Assembly: GCA_934045905.1 (NCBI GenBank)
Contig: OW203773.1
Coordinates: 14,743,246 to 14,807,245 of the forward strand
Direction: 5' to 3'
DNA: 64,000 bases
From: Leuctra nigra
Lineage: Eukaryota; Arthropoda; Insecta; Plecoptera; Leuctridae
The notes beneath the pieces were generated by a model. It saw nothing but the letters and a program-made list of their open reading frames with translations, was not told the origin of the DNA and searched no databases. Positions within the stretch are counted from its first letter, which is position 1. The number at the start of each line of letters is the position of its first letter. Shown piece by piece: positions 1-11,121 of the stretch. Made by a program: the position numbers and the translations under genes.

Positions 1-1757
1 AACCTAACTTTTCAAACATATGTATTTTATAATTCTCGCAATGTATTCAGCTCATTTTCGTAAGACAAGATGATTCTGATATCCTTCCAAGATGTAAGAA
101 GAGTTGGAGGGATTATATGATGACAATACATGGGTATTTGATGTGTCGGTGACATGGCCCGACGACAACGTTTCGGACTCGGAACGTGATTCTAGGGAGG
201 AAGACGAGTCTAATGACCCTGAAATGAATGGTTGACTGATCAGAGCTTGTTGTCCATGGGTTCCAAGTATAAAAATATGGAATTTGAAGCAAATCTGAAC
301 CATGTTCAAGATACAGCAGTTATTTCGAGCCGTCTTAGTCTCCAAACAAACGCTCCGATCAGCACGTTGGGAAGTGTAAACTTGCAGTCACTAGGTTTAA
401 CGGACAAAGTATAATTAGGTCATCCTCTTGGTGTTCTACTAACCCAAGAAAGCCATCCACAGACTATTTGAAATACTTGTTGACTTTGATTTTGTTACAC
501 AACCGTGAAAAATTCGGTAAATTAGGCCTCCGGTAAGAAGAATAACTCTCCATGTGAGCTATCTATGGCAGACACAAGGCAAGGAGAGTTCTTTGACAAT
601 TGTCTCGGGGTTGATTAACACTTCTACAAATGATTCTTGGTTGCTGGCTTGATATTTAGGCTCTGGACACTGGATGACTTTGGTTTACGTGGAGCCGTTC
701 GTTGTTCGAGGCTCGCTAATGAGGCACGGTGTGCTTCCTATGTCACCGAGCCTCATGTGACCAACAGGGGATGATTCTGTATGGTCAAATGAGTTTATTC
801 ACATGAGACAGCACACTTGTGGTGCCCACCAACAAGTATACATTGTGTCATTTGTCACAACGAGACCACAAAAGAGTATCAGAAGTGTGCCGTTTCGCTA
901 AATTGTAACAATTTTGTCACTTTAAATGGCCAAGTTCCTGCTTATATATCTACCATTCATATTGCTAAATAAAAAATAAATATTTTTTATTTGAATCACG
1001 AAAATTGTAAAAAATATTTTAAATTAAATTAATAACTTTTGATCCCATATGTGCCCAATGGGTCGCTATCGACCCAATCAATAATTCAGTAACCAATCAA
1101 TATTTTCGAAAACCGAGAAATTACTTTTTTCTACTATTTTTTTGAAGTAGTTTTCCAAAGTTTGAGAGAAATCAGAGAAAAAAAATAGTTCTGGGCATTA
1201 ATGGGTTAATGATATTTTCGATAGACGCAGAATTTCGGTTCGAGGTGTTGCGCCTATCCGTGCTCGCTCATCAACGCGTTTCACAGAGCGTTTTCCTAGT
1301 ATCACTCTACATCACTTTACTCGCCAAAATGTTCACTGAATTTACATTTCATAAATGATGAAAATTATACTTTTTTGTTTGAAAATAGAGTGTTTTACTT
1401 AACCTTTATTTCAAAAAATATTATCAATATATAAAAAAAGGATGCATAAGGCCTATTCATTAAGAGAGCTGAGAGCATTTGGACAGAACACTTACATCAC
1501 TTTGTCTGTTCGATCGCTTCGTGTGTGTGTTCTTGCCTGCACTTCCCAAATCATAATTCAACCAAAAGTTCTGAATTTTACACACAAACTCCATGATTCG
1601 TTGAAAAGTAAAAATTAATAGTTTTTCCACCAAATTCAAATTTTTTAAGGTTATTGGGATACACATTTGGAGATTTTGCCAATTTTGAAACAAATCGGGC
1701 AAGACAATTAAGATTTAGTGACAATTTTGATTGTCGCTTGTTTTTCATTATTTTCAG
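1..1757. other. No recognisable gene; probable intron of paralog A
   Basis: No convincing exon or intact transposon ORF was found. All frames carry frequent stops. The part from about 1440 to 1757 resembles the intron before the matching exon of paralog B (about 30020-30338), including the acceptor region, so it is probably intronic. A divergent transposon relic before 1000 is possible but I could not identify one. Confidence 0.35.
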
Positions 1758-4700
1758 TAATACAGGCTGAGGTCGCTATCCAGGATGAAATAGAAGAAGT
1801 GGTTGACGAGGCAGAAGGAACAGGTAAACTTAATCTATAAAATAAGTCGTTATTTATAAATTGTAAACAATATATTCAAAGTTTATTCAAAGTTTAGTAG
1901 CGATTATGCTGATGATTTTGCAGTATAATATTTTGTTTTTCATTTCATTTGCTGTAATTTTCTATTAGTCTTAATATCGTTATTGTTTTCATTGTGGTAG
2001 GATAATTTCTTAATTTAATCTTTCAATTTATAATCATAGCTTTTAGTTTAATCAAACATTTTCTTGTTCTTTGGTATTCTGTGTTTTTTGCAATTTGTAT
2101 GTGCTGTACAAACAGAAATAAACAATAATAATAAAAACAATATTTCACAATATGACAATGTCGCAAAAATACGTTCCATTATGATATTGACTTCCGCTCT
2201 AGGGGATTTGCAAGAGTTCCGTCGATGTCTAGTGACAAACGAAACCGATCCCGTTCTTAAGTATAGACCAAGGTCAAATTCTTCACTCGTCCAGCTGAGA
2301 TCGTCTTACATTTGGAAAGATTGCACGGAAAGTTGACGCAGCACAACAATATGCTTTGGATGCTCTTGTTTTATAAATATGTAGACACAGCGTCAAATTT
2401 AACAAAATTAATAATATGTCTTTATATTACCAGAATTTGGTAAAGCAGTGGGGCCTCAGACATCAGCGAAAGCATTCAGTGCTGCAACCAGCAGTTACGA
2501 ATCCCATATAGAGCGGAAGTCAATGGTTAAGATAAAAGAAAATTGTTGTCATCAATTGAAATTGTCCTGCACTAAATGCAAGTGCTCACAAAAGCAAGTG
2601 TCAGTTAACCAATAAACTAAGTATTATCAGAACATTATCTATGTTTTGTAGATACGGACGATGCGAGTTCCTTCGTCAATGACGCTTATGGTGATGAAAC
2701 CTACCAGATAGCAGATATACGTGAGTGCCACTGGAATTAAATCATTATACAAATACATCATCGAGGGAGAAGGCTAAATGACTAGGTAGATCAATGACAT
2801 TCCACTGGGTTAATAACTAAAATCTAATTTGTATTTGTGACAAAGTCATTTTGAAAGAAAATACTGCAATATTGGTATGTCAGAAGAAGAACCCAAGAAG
2901 TCACTCCATTGGTATTAATAGATTTCATAGGAAATTCCTGGATTGATACATTTCAATGTATAACAAACGAAATCAAATCCTATTGGAGGTAAGTCTACAT
3001 AAGATCAGGCGCGTAGGAACTTCATTTTGAGTGGGGGGGTCAACATTATCGGGATCAATGAATGTGAGGAAAAGTAGTCGCCGTTACAAGGGTGTCTGGG
3101 GGCCCGCACCCCAAATTGCCCCGCAGGGCTTTTTTTGAATTTTTGATACAAAAGAATCGAATTTGAAGCTATTTTCGCATACTTTTCAAAGAAATGTACA
3201 ATGTGTGAAATGCAATATTCTGTGGAAAATTTAGACAAATGTAATATAATTTGTAGCTATTTGTTTAAGAGAATACCCATTGGCCCCGCAGAGAATTTTT
3301 TGGGTTTTTGATATAAAATAATCGAGTTTAAAGCTATTTTGGCATACTTTTCAAAGAAATTTAAAATTTATGAAATGCATCCTTTGGAAACGACAAATGA
3401 AATATAATCTGTAAGTAACTATTTGTTTTTATAGAATCCCCATTGGCCCCACAGAGAATTTTTTCAGTTTTTCATACAAAAGAATAAATTTGAAGCTATT
3501 TTGGCATCCTTTTAAAAGAAATTTAAAATGTATGATATGCAATATTCTTGGGAAACTTGAGACAAAATGCATAACAATCTGTACATTTTGTTATTCGATT
3601 AAATCCCTAATGGCCCCGCAGGGAATTTTTTGAATTTCTAGTAAAAGAGAATCGTTATGAATCGATTTTGGAATTCCTTTGAAAACGGTTGCAATAACCA
3701 ATAAGCAATAAGAAAAATCTGTATATGTTTTGGTATCATACGATGATAGGATGATCCTCAATCATGAGGATAATCATGTTGGACAAGAACTCATTTGTAA
3801 ATGATTTATTGTCTCATTGGATAATACCTCTGTTCAATTAGTTTTGCAAAACTTGGGAAAATTTTGAGAATTCAACCTCATAATGGAGCAAATCTGTGCA
3901 TTTTTGGATCTCTTTATCAACATTTTTGTATATGTGGGGGTGATATCTGGGGGTGTCAAGATGAAAAGTGGGGGGTTCATTGACCCCCACTCCCCCCCCC
4001 CCTTCCTACGCGCCTGCATAAGATTTACAATTCCAAATCTAATAACACCCAGTTACAGCTCAAATGACCCTCTTTGGCTTCTGACATACACATATTACTT
4101 TATTTGTCGATTTTTGTCAATTTGCAATTGATAGATCTTGTTCACAATATTCGATATGTGTGCAGCTAAAAATGGATTCTCTCTTTTTTATTTATTGTCA
4201 CAAAAAATAATATATCAAATAGCATTTTTTTAAAAACTTCAAAGCCTACAAAGGAGTTATAATGTATGATATTAAATTATAATTTAAATTAAAGAGATAA
4301 TATCTGCTTAATTTAGTTCATAATTTAATATCCTACATTTAACCCCTTTGTAGGCTTTGAAGAATGTATATTTTATTGTGATTATTTATTGTGTATATTA
4401 TAAACAATTTGCCTGTCACCGAACCTCAAACCTTCACCAAATGACTTCGTGTCGTTTGCCTCTAAAGTACAGAATTGTGGATCATGTCTGTTGATTTGTG
4501 GACAGAGGGTCGAGTGGAGGAGCTGCAGAGGCGACTGGCAGAGTTGAAGAGAATCGAGAGGAATCGTCCGAATGCTGCTCCAGAGAAGTACAATTACGAG
4601 AAGCTGGCTCGGGCGATCAAGAGGAAGATTTGTCATCTCAAGGGAACACAAGGTAAACAACATTCAGCTCATTATTATATCAATTCCAAGTAAAGGTCTC

Positions 4701-6477
4701 CGATAGATAATCTGAACAAATGCTGATTTAATAGATAATTTCCTTGTGCACCATATAAACGCAAGAAAAAGTGGGGTACCCGAACTAATTTCCAAGATAT
4801 ATCACTTTATAAATTTGAGTTAGGCCTAGATCTTTAACATGGCAAGTTCGAAAAAACAGAGTAATTTTCCTAGTAAATATTAGATTTAAACTATATTCCG
4901 CCGTTAGATTTTTTCCAAAAACTAATATTATATGTATTGGACATCAAGGTATTTATTAAAAAAATTATATATACACCAAAGCCGTACGTTTTTTAAAGTA
5001 AGACGCCAAATTCTTAATAATTTTCCTATAACTCATTTGTTAAATTTCCCTTATATTTTGAATACATCATATAGAAAACTCAATATAAGTCGAAAGTTGC
5101 AATTTACAAGACTTTTGAGTTTTGATGAATCTTTTACATTAAAAAATTGTTAAAATGTTGAAAAAATGTATAAAAATTTTAAATTTTACCAAAAAATATT
5201 TGTGGAAAATCTACTTGGGCATCCCTCCTTAATCAGTAAGTAATGTAGTGGGAAAGAAAAGTGTGACAAGAATAATTCAAGGAACATTGAGATCAAAGAT
5301 GAATAACTTGAGAAAATGTGTGGAGGATATCAGCAAGTTGGTGATGAAGAAACGAGGGAAGTGCATTGAGCATGTTGATGAATGGAATATGACTTTGTGA
5401 CTGTTCAATAGTAGCAGAAAGTCATGGAATGATTATCATGGTCTTAGCTTAGTGGGAAAGAATAATGCAACGTGTGCGTATTTAAACGTCATTGTCATTG
5501 ATTATATTTATTGTTATTAAAAATTGATACAATGCCACATATTCTTACATGATTTTTTTTGAAGTTTTTTTTATTTAGAAATACACATAAATATACACTG
5601 TAGTACCGTAACTTGACCACAAAACACCTAAGAGGTGCTTGTCCGTGGTATAATACACATACATATAAATTGGTAAGTAATAATATTAACATAATATAAC
5701 AAATAAAATACACAATCGAAAGGTATAGAATAAATCATGGACAGATGAAGAAAATCAAACATATCATGTGAGAAAAATCGTGGTAACTAATAATAATAAT
5801 ACTAAAGAAGAGACAACACATCCAAGGAACGTAATTTATTTTAATCTGATAATTTCTTACGGCAAAATTTTCTGTAAAATCTTTTATAAAATCTTTTCTT
5901 AAAATCTTTTCGTAAAATCTTTTACAGAAATAGAACATGTTTTATATCATAAAAGTTTTTACACAACCCTTTAACAAAACATTTTACCATCAAATTGGCT
6001 TGTTAACACGGTAAAATTTCTTTTACGAAAAGATTTTATAAAAGATTTTACAGGAAATTTTACCGTGTAAATGGGGGTTGGTATTTTATTTAATATTGCT
6101 AGCTCTTTTGCCGTACTAATTATTAAATTGTGGAACGGAATAATTGTAGAGGCTATATTTCTAGTATTTATTTTATGGTGTAATTTATAAGTTAGAATCA
6201 AAATAATATTTAATAATAAAATATCTATATTCGAAGAAAACTTCGACCAGTAAGAAATAACAAAAGTGATACATAGAAATTTATATTTAAGTGATTCATA
6301 GAGTTAACAACACTGATGTTGGTGAATCAAGTTGATTGACCTTCTGGATTGCATATGGATTTACTAAATAATTACTAAATCACGCTGTTTTCTTGTTTGT
6401 TTCCAGATATGTTCAAGAACATGAAGGGAAGCCAAATGAAACTCACCGACCAATTCCCAGACAGTGGAGAGGAATAA
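1758..6477 (+). CDS. Paralog A, 3' four exons of an unknown multi-exon gene (partial)
   Basis: I do not recognise the product. Exons, each with AG and GT borders, are 1758-1823 (66 nt), 2652-2720 (69 nt), 4506-4652 (147 nt) and terminal 6407-6477 ending in TAA. All introns are phase 1. Lengths and peptides match the last four exons of paralog B (66, 69, 147, 80 nt): the first holds IQAEVAIQDEIEE, the second NDAYGDE, the third a charged segment beginning GRVEELQRRLAELKRIERN that looks like a coiled coil or amphipathic helix. The last exon ends FPDSGEE-stop in both genes. The protein tail is acidic with no membrane segment. The 5' exons must lie before the window, because no match to the 291/294-nt exon occurs in 1-1757. 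Intron homology with paralog B supports tandem duplication. Confidence 0.7.
3006..4016. mobile_element. Inverted-repeat element with internal ~165-bp tandem repeats
   Basis: The ends are an exact 14-bp inverted repeat, CAGGCGCGTAGGAA at 3006-3019 and its complement at 4003-4016. Inside are about four tandem units of roughly 165 bp, each starting near a GGCCCCGCAG motif (about 3117, 3280, 3444, 3612). Poly-G and poly-C runs lie just inside each end. No transposase ORF is visible, so it is non-autonomous. It sits in an intron of paralog A. Similar GCCCCGCAGGG stretches occur near 12470 and 22980. Confidence 0.6.
4234..4364. repeat. Palindromic MITE-like repeat
   Basis: An imperfect hairpin whose arms carry CTTCAAAGCCTACAAAG and its complement, separated by an AT-rich spacer. 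No coding potential. It lies in an intron of paralog A. Confidence 0.6.
5859..6066. repeat. Palindromic MITE-like repeat, AT-rich
   Basis: The left arm starts ACGGCAAAATTTTCTG and the right arm ends with the near-complement CAGGAAATTTTACCGT. The left arm also holds three short tandem AAAATCTTTT units. It lies in the last intron of paralog A. Confidence 0.55.
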
Positions 6478-6979
6478 ATTCAAAGTTGATCACAATTACC
6501 AGAGAGTTGTTTTCACTGTTGAACGAGGAAGGTGTTGATGAGAAGTTGTTACAACTTGTTCATTAGCAATGGTTTATAAGCGAGCGTAGCGAGCGTCAAT
6601 ACGGTACTCTTATGACAATTTCTATGTGAGTTTGTTTTTTTGTTAATTATTTTTTTTGCCTGCACTGCCCAGGTCAAACCGCACAAAAAATTGATCTGAA
6701 ATTTAACGTTATCTATGCGGTATTTGGGATCGTTTTTAAACTGTTACAAAATTTAAAAAAATTATCTCTCGATTAATCCGATTAATTTGTAAATTGCAAC
6801 CAACATTGTCTTAAAACGTTTCAGCCAAATCCTCCCATTGGTTAAAATGTAAAGCTAACTATCTTGTTATTATTTTAAACGGAAACTACGAACCGTTTGG
6901 GACCAACATTATGGGTATTTTTGCCTATTTGAAGAATAACCATGATCCATTTATAATTAAATCCTTAAACCACCTCGAT

Positions 6980-7097
6980 ACCTATTCTATATCTGTTTTT
7001 GATCTCGTAGCGGCCGACTTCGTTTCACTGCCATTAAGATAGCATACTCCGAAATGAAGGCGGCCGCGACGAGATCACAATGAGATATAGAATAGGG
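6980..7097. repeat. Inverted repeat, foldback about 118 bp
   Basis: Arms begin CCTATTCTATATC and end with the complement GATATAGAATAGG. Each holds GATCTCGT and a GCGGCCG motif. It lies in the gap between paralogs A and B. Confidence 0.55.
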
Positions 7098-7426
7098 TAC
7101 TCTGGACCCTTATACCCCTTCTACACGCTCACTTTAATAGAGTATGTTAACATACATTTAAATGACGTCTCACTTTAGCACGTCTACACACTCACTTTAT
7201 CTATTGACGCACTATCTGGTGACGAGTCTGTAATTAATACCTTAATTATTTGTCGATTCAGTGCAGTGTTATTCTAATGACAGTGAGGAGATTTCACATG
7301 AATGGTCCAGTGAAGTTATTTCCAAAATATGTTCCAGCTGTCAGTTCAAGTTGAAAACAAAATCACTCATATACTCATATCACTCATGGATGACATAGCC
7401 TCGCTTTTAATTCACTCATATGCACT

Positions 7427-8752
7427 TCCCAGTAAACACATCATGCTGGCTAGATGAAGGCACGGTGATGGGCCAGTACCGGCCACTTTGGCAAGGTGCT
7501 GGCCACGAACAAGATGGTGCATTCAAAGACATGCTGGCCAACATCGATGAAGCCGGTACTGGCCCAGTGCTGGCTGGCCTGCACGCGGCCACATGCAGGC
7601 CAGCCAGCACTGGGCCGGTACCGGCTGGCCAGCATGCGGCCACATGCAGGCCAGCCATCACTGGGCCAGTACTGGCTGGCCAGAACGCGGCCGGCAGCAA
7701 GTAGCTTGCATTGTGCTTGCGCACCTATACGGTTATAGTCTCTAGCAAGCGGATTGTTTTTTTATCGACAGTTATTTTTAAAATCAAAATAATATAATTA
7801 AATCCGCATTCTCGCGTATGTTCTTAACGACAGCAGATCCGCTACAATAATTTTTTCCTTCTAAATCTTATTCGTTATTTAATTATTAATCTCAAAATAG
7901 AAAAAAAATGTGTTTTTCATTCGAATTCAGATTTTACATATCAAATGATACTAATGGATTGGATATTTCAAGCACAAATACGCACGTGCCGTCGCAGGTA
8001 ATGAATTGATTTTTCCGTGTGCATTTACAAATTAACAAGAACACGTATAATAATGTATCTGTAGTGGTACAAATATTTCCAGTTTCCTGATACATTTGAG
8101 TCCAATTATCCCTCTGTCACTATTAGACACTCTGCGCTCCAAACCCTCAGCTGTCGCCGTGGTCGTGTGGGTAAAGCGTCTGCCTTCTACCCTGCTTGTT
8201 TGTCGCTGTTACGAGTTCGATTCCACGTCCTGTCATAACTAATCGATTTGCGTTTAATTTCAGAATCAAATCAACATTGTGATAATGACTGGAAATATGT
8301 CTTCAGAATTTAATTACGATAAAAACTCGCTTAGTTATCACACATTTTAGTTTTACTTTTAATTTTTGAATTCAAAATAACCGTTTATTTGGTGCCTGGT
8401 GGCCCCTGGTGGATAATAGTGGAAATGAGTTCAGATCGGGTTCGGGCCCCACGCTGGCTTCGTTCAGGCTAGGTTCTGGCCAGAGTCTGGCGTCGTCAAG
8501 GCGAGATGCAGGCAAGGTGCTGGCCATACGACACAATGCTGGCTACTTTCTGGCTGCGTGAAGGCCAGGACTCGGGCAAGGTGAAGGCTGAGTGCTGGCC
8601 AGCCGGTACAGGCAACGTTCTGGCCAAAGCGACACATTTTTACTGGGCCGGTACCGGCCACGGCTTTTGGCCGGTACCGGGCCAGTACTGGCCAGAGCAA
8701 TTGGCCGGTACCGGCAGCATGCTGGCAGCACTTTGGGTGTTTACTGGGTTAT
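7427..8752. mobile_element. GC-rich foldback element built of GGCC/GGTACC minisatellite
   Basis: The termini are inverted CCCAGTAAACAC. The two flanks (about 7440-7705 and 8450-8735) are far more GC-rich than the surroundings and consist of repeated short palindromes such as CTGGCCAG, GGCCGGTACCGGC and GGGCCAGTACTGGC. The left arm repeats with a period near 60-66 bp. The AT-rich middle carries a tRNA-like stretch. Overlapping ORFs in all frames come from the repeat and are not genes. Confidence 0.55.
8150..8225 (+). repeat. tRNA-like sequence (SINE-head remnant)
   Basis: It has an A-box-like TGGTCGTGTGGGT and a B-box-like AGTTCGATTCC about 45 bp apart, as in RNA polymerase III promoters. I could not draw a clean cloverleaf, so a tRNA-derived SINE remnant is likelier than a functional tRNA. 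Confidence 0.35.
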
Positions 8753-9074
8753 TTATTATTTTAAAATTGTTTTGAGCCTTTGTGTTAGGTTAAAAAGTAT
8801 TATTAAATAGCACGCAACACACTTACAAATTCAATGAAACATTTTAACTTGAATATGTATACAATTTTACTATTAAATCTAGAACTGAAGAAGAACAAAA
8901 GCGAATCGTTTTTAAAAATAATCTCGCGAGATCTCGCGTCTTGCGTTAAACATAGGTTAAACATAGGTCCGTCGCGAACTTGAAGTGCGGTGTCATTTAA
9001 GGGAAGCTTGATCATCTACACGGTGTACTTAAAGTGAGGGGCTACTAAAGTCCTATGTTAAAGTGAGCGTGTAC

Positions 9075-9221
9075 CTAATATCGCCAATATTTCAGTAGCA
9101 CCGTGTTACTGTAGCACGATCGACTAGTTGCCATGGCGACAATGTATGCTCTTAGGCTAAAACTTTTAAAACAAAAGTTGTGCTACAGTAACACGGTGCT
9201 ACTGAAATTTGGCGATATTAG
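9075..9221. repeat. Palindromic MITE, about 147 bp
   Basis: Arms of about 45 bp are nearly perfect complements: CTAATATCGCCAA at the left and GGCGATATTAG at the right, both containing the CAGTAGCACCGTGTTACTG pattern. No coding content. Confidence 0.7.
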
Positions 9222-11121
9222 CTAAGGGTCATGGGTTGTAATGCTAAATTTCCTTGTCGTCTCTTAACAATTGCTACGGCGTCAAGGAATTTTAAAATAG
9301 CCCACCTGACCGGATTTATTATTTCAGCTCGATCGGAGAAACATAACGATTTGTAGGTATGTATTGTCACGAACAAACACGATCATTTCATTGCAATAAA
9401 AAATGGACATTGTTGAAACTAAAATAACAACAATGGGTTAAAGAATGCATAAGAATGCAAAGAATGTTAAAAAACAAAAAACGTTATTGGCATTAGGTGA
9501 ATAAATAATTAATTTTACAGTGCCTTCTTTCTATATCATTTTTCTATATTGTAAAAAATAACTGAATCGGGATTGTAATTGAGAAAAATTAAAGTTTGGG
9601 ACGGTATAAAATATGTATTTCTATGATAACATCCTATCTTACAATCGGAAGAGGAGAAATTATTCATTATTGACATTATCTGGGAAGACGTATCCACGTA
9701 ACATAACCAAATAAAAAACAACCGATTCTATTTGAGAATCTAAAAAAATACTACCATCTTTAAGGCCTGAAGCCTGGAGCCTGCCGGCCTTTTACATCAG
9801 CAAGCTCACCATGGCACATCGAGGGTAAAGTCTACTATTCGATACTGGAAATTCTAAGTGACACTACTTGAGAAATCAATGTTTTCATCATTTCTATCTG
9901 GAATATCATCTGGCGAATGATCATAAGCGAGATAGGACAGTTAATTGATATTTACATTTTAATTAGGGTGTAATAATAGTTAGGGTGTTAACTGTTAATT
10001 CATCGCTGATGAATTTAATTCATTCATTTAACTCATCAAGTATATCAGAAAGAGTTGCAGAAAGAAAAGTTAGAGAAGAGTTAGGTAAGATCGAGTTGAA
10101 GAAGCAGTTTTATCATGGACACCGTCAGTATTTCTGCAAGGGTGGGAGTAAAACCTTATTGCCACGGATTAAAGGGGGGTGTGTAGTATTGGGGGGCAAG
10201 CCCCCCAATACTACAAATTTAAAATAAAATTCGAAATAATCTAACGCCTAATTTTCCTCCCTTTCCCTTCCCGGGAAGAAGTAAACTGAAATAATGCATT
10301 TTCAAACTTGCCGGCATGACGAAATGTCGGTACAGGAGTTCAAGGTTAGCAATGGCCGGACGAATAAAATTTTACTATTCATCCGTCTAGCCGGACGAAT
10401 TTCCCCGGGGATGAACTTTCACACACAGAAAATACGAGCTCTAACCTCAAACAGCAAAACTTGTTATGGGATTTTTCGTTTCCAAAGAATTTGAAAATGG
10501 TTCTTATGTAAGCCCTTTTGCCATTCCAGGCTCGAATGAGCAGATTAGGTATACAAAGCAAAGATTAATAGCTTAAATTCAAGTTCTTTTCGTAAGCAGT
10601 CAAGCAGTTTCGTAGTGTTTCAAACTATTATTATACCCATGAAATCATTTTGATCCGTGGCAATTTTTTGAGCGACAGATCTCGATTTCCTGCATAAAAT
10701 GCTGTCAAATTTCACATATTTGTGTAATGTTGCAATCTGTTGCACGATTTCTCGCGTGATAAAAGTAAGTTGTAAATATATCATGATATCTTGACTTTTT
10801 TCATTAATATTTAGTCAACACAAGTGGTAACTGAGCTAGATCGCATCATATTATTGAAGTTAGATGGCATAATAAATTAAGTATCACAGAGTTTATTGAT
10901 TATAACGATATGTGAGAAATGCAAAATATCCATCCGAACCAGGGCTCGAGCCTCGTTGAGTGAAAGCTCAGCCAACTTTTCACATCATCTACATGGAAGA
11001 TTTATTCAATTTTATTCAATCGTATTTAATACATGAGGACGTAATGTACTCCAGTAAGAGGCATTATTTCGCATCAAGTTACCATACGATACCTCTTTAT
11101 TTCTACAACTGATCCAACAAC
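9222..11121. other. Intergenic stretch without a recognised gene
   Basis: No exon with supported splice sites was found. It holds the hairpin at 10183-10214 and a short segment near 9250-9305 resembling the CTTGTCGTCTC foldback at 16443-16577. Any promoter or 5' UTR of paralog B should be here, but I could not place a TATA box or initiator with confidence. Confidence 0.4.
10183..10214. repeat. Perfect 15-bp stem hairpin
   Basis: Arms GTAGTATTGGGGGGC and GCCCCCCAATACTAC are perfect complements around an AA loop. No run of T follows, so it is not a clear terminator. It is probably a relic of a G-rich MITE end. Confidence 0.7.

Larger units (their letters stand above)
7119..9073. mobile_element. 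Putative inverted-repeat element enclosing a GC-rich foldback
   Basis: The outer ends share TACACGCTCACTTTAA (left) and its complement near the right end (about 9055-9073). Further copies of CTCACTTTA just inside each end suggest a longer degenerate terminal repeat. No transposase is seen. The interior is mostly the separate foldback at 7427-8752. Confidence 0.4.

Noticed and set aside
1..960. Possible decayed piggyBac-like or other transposase
   Set aside because: Acidic Ser-rich peptide and scattered frames are seen, but stops are frequent and no catalytic motif could be aligned.
2064..2336. 90-aa ORF in an intron of paralog A
   Set aside because: No match in paralog B, no splice support, low-complexity N-rich start; likely chance or relic.
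7416..7738. Overlapping ORFs on both strands rich in Gly-Pro-Val-Leu
   Set aside because: Produced by the palindromic GC-rich minisatellite, open in several frames at once.
8150..8225. Functional tRNA gene
   Set aside because: A and B boxes are present but the stems do not pair well.
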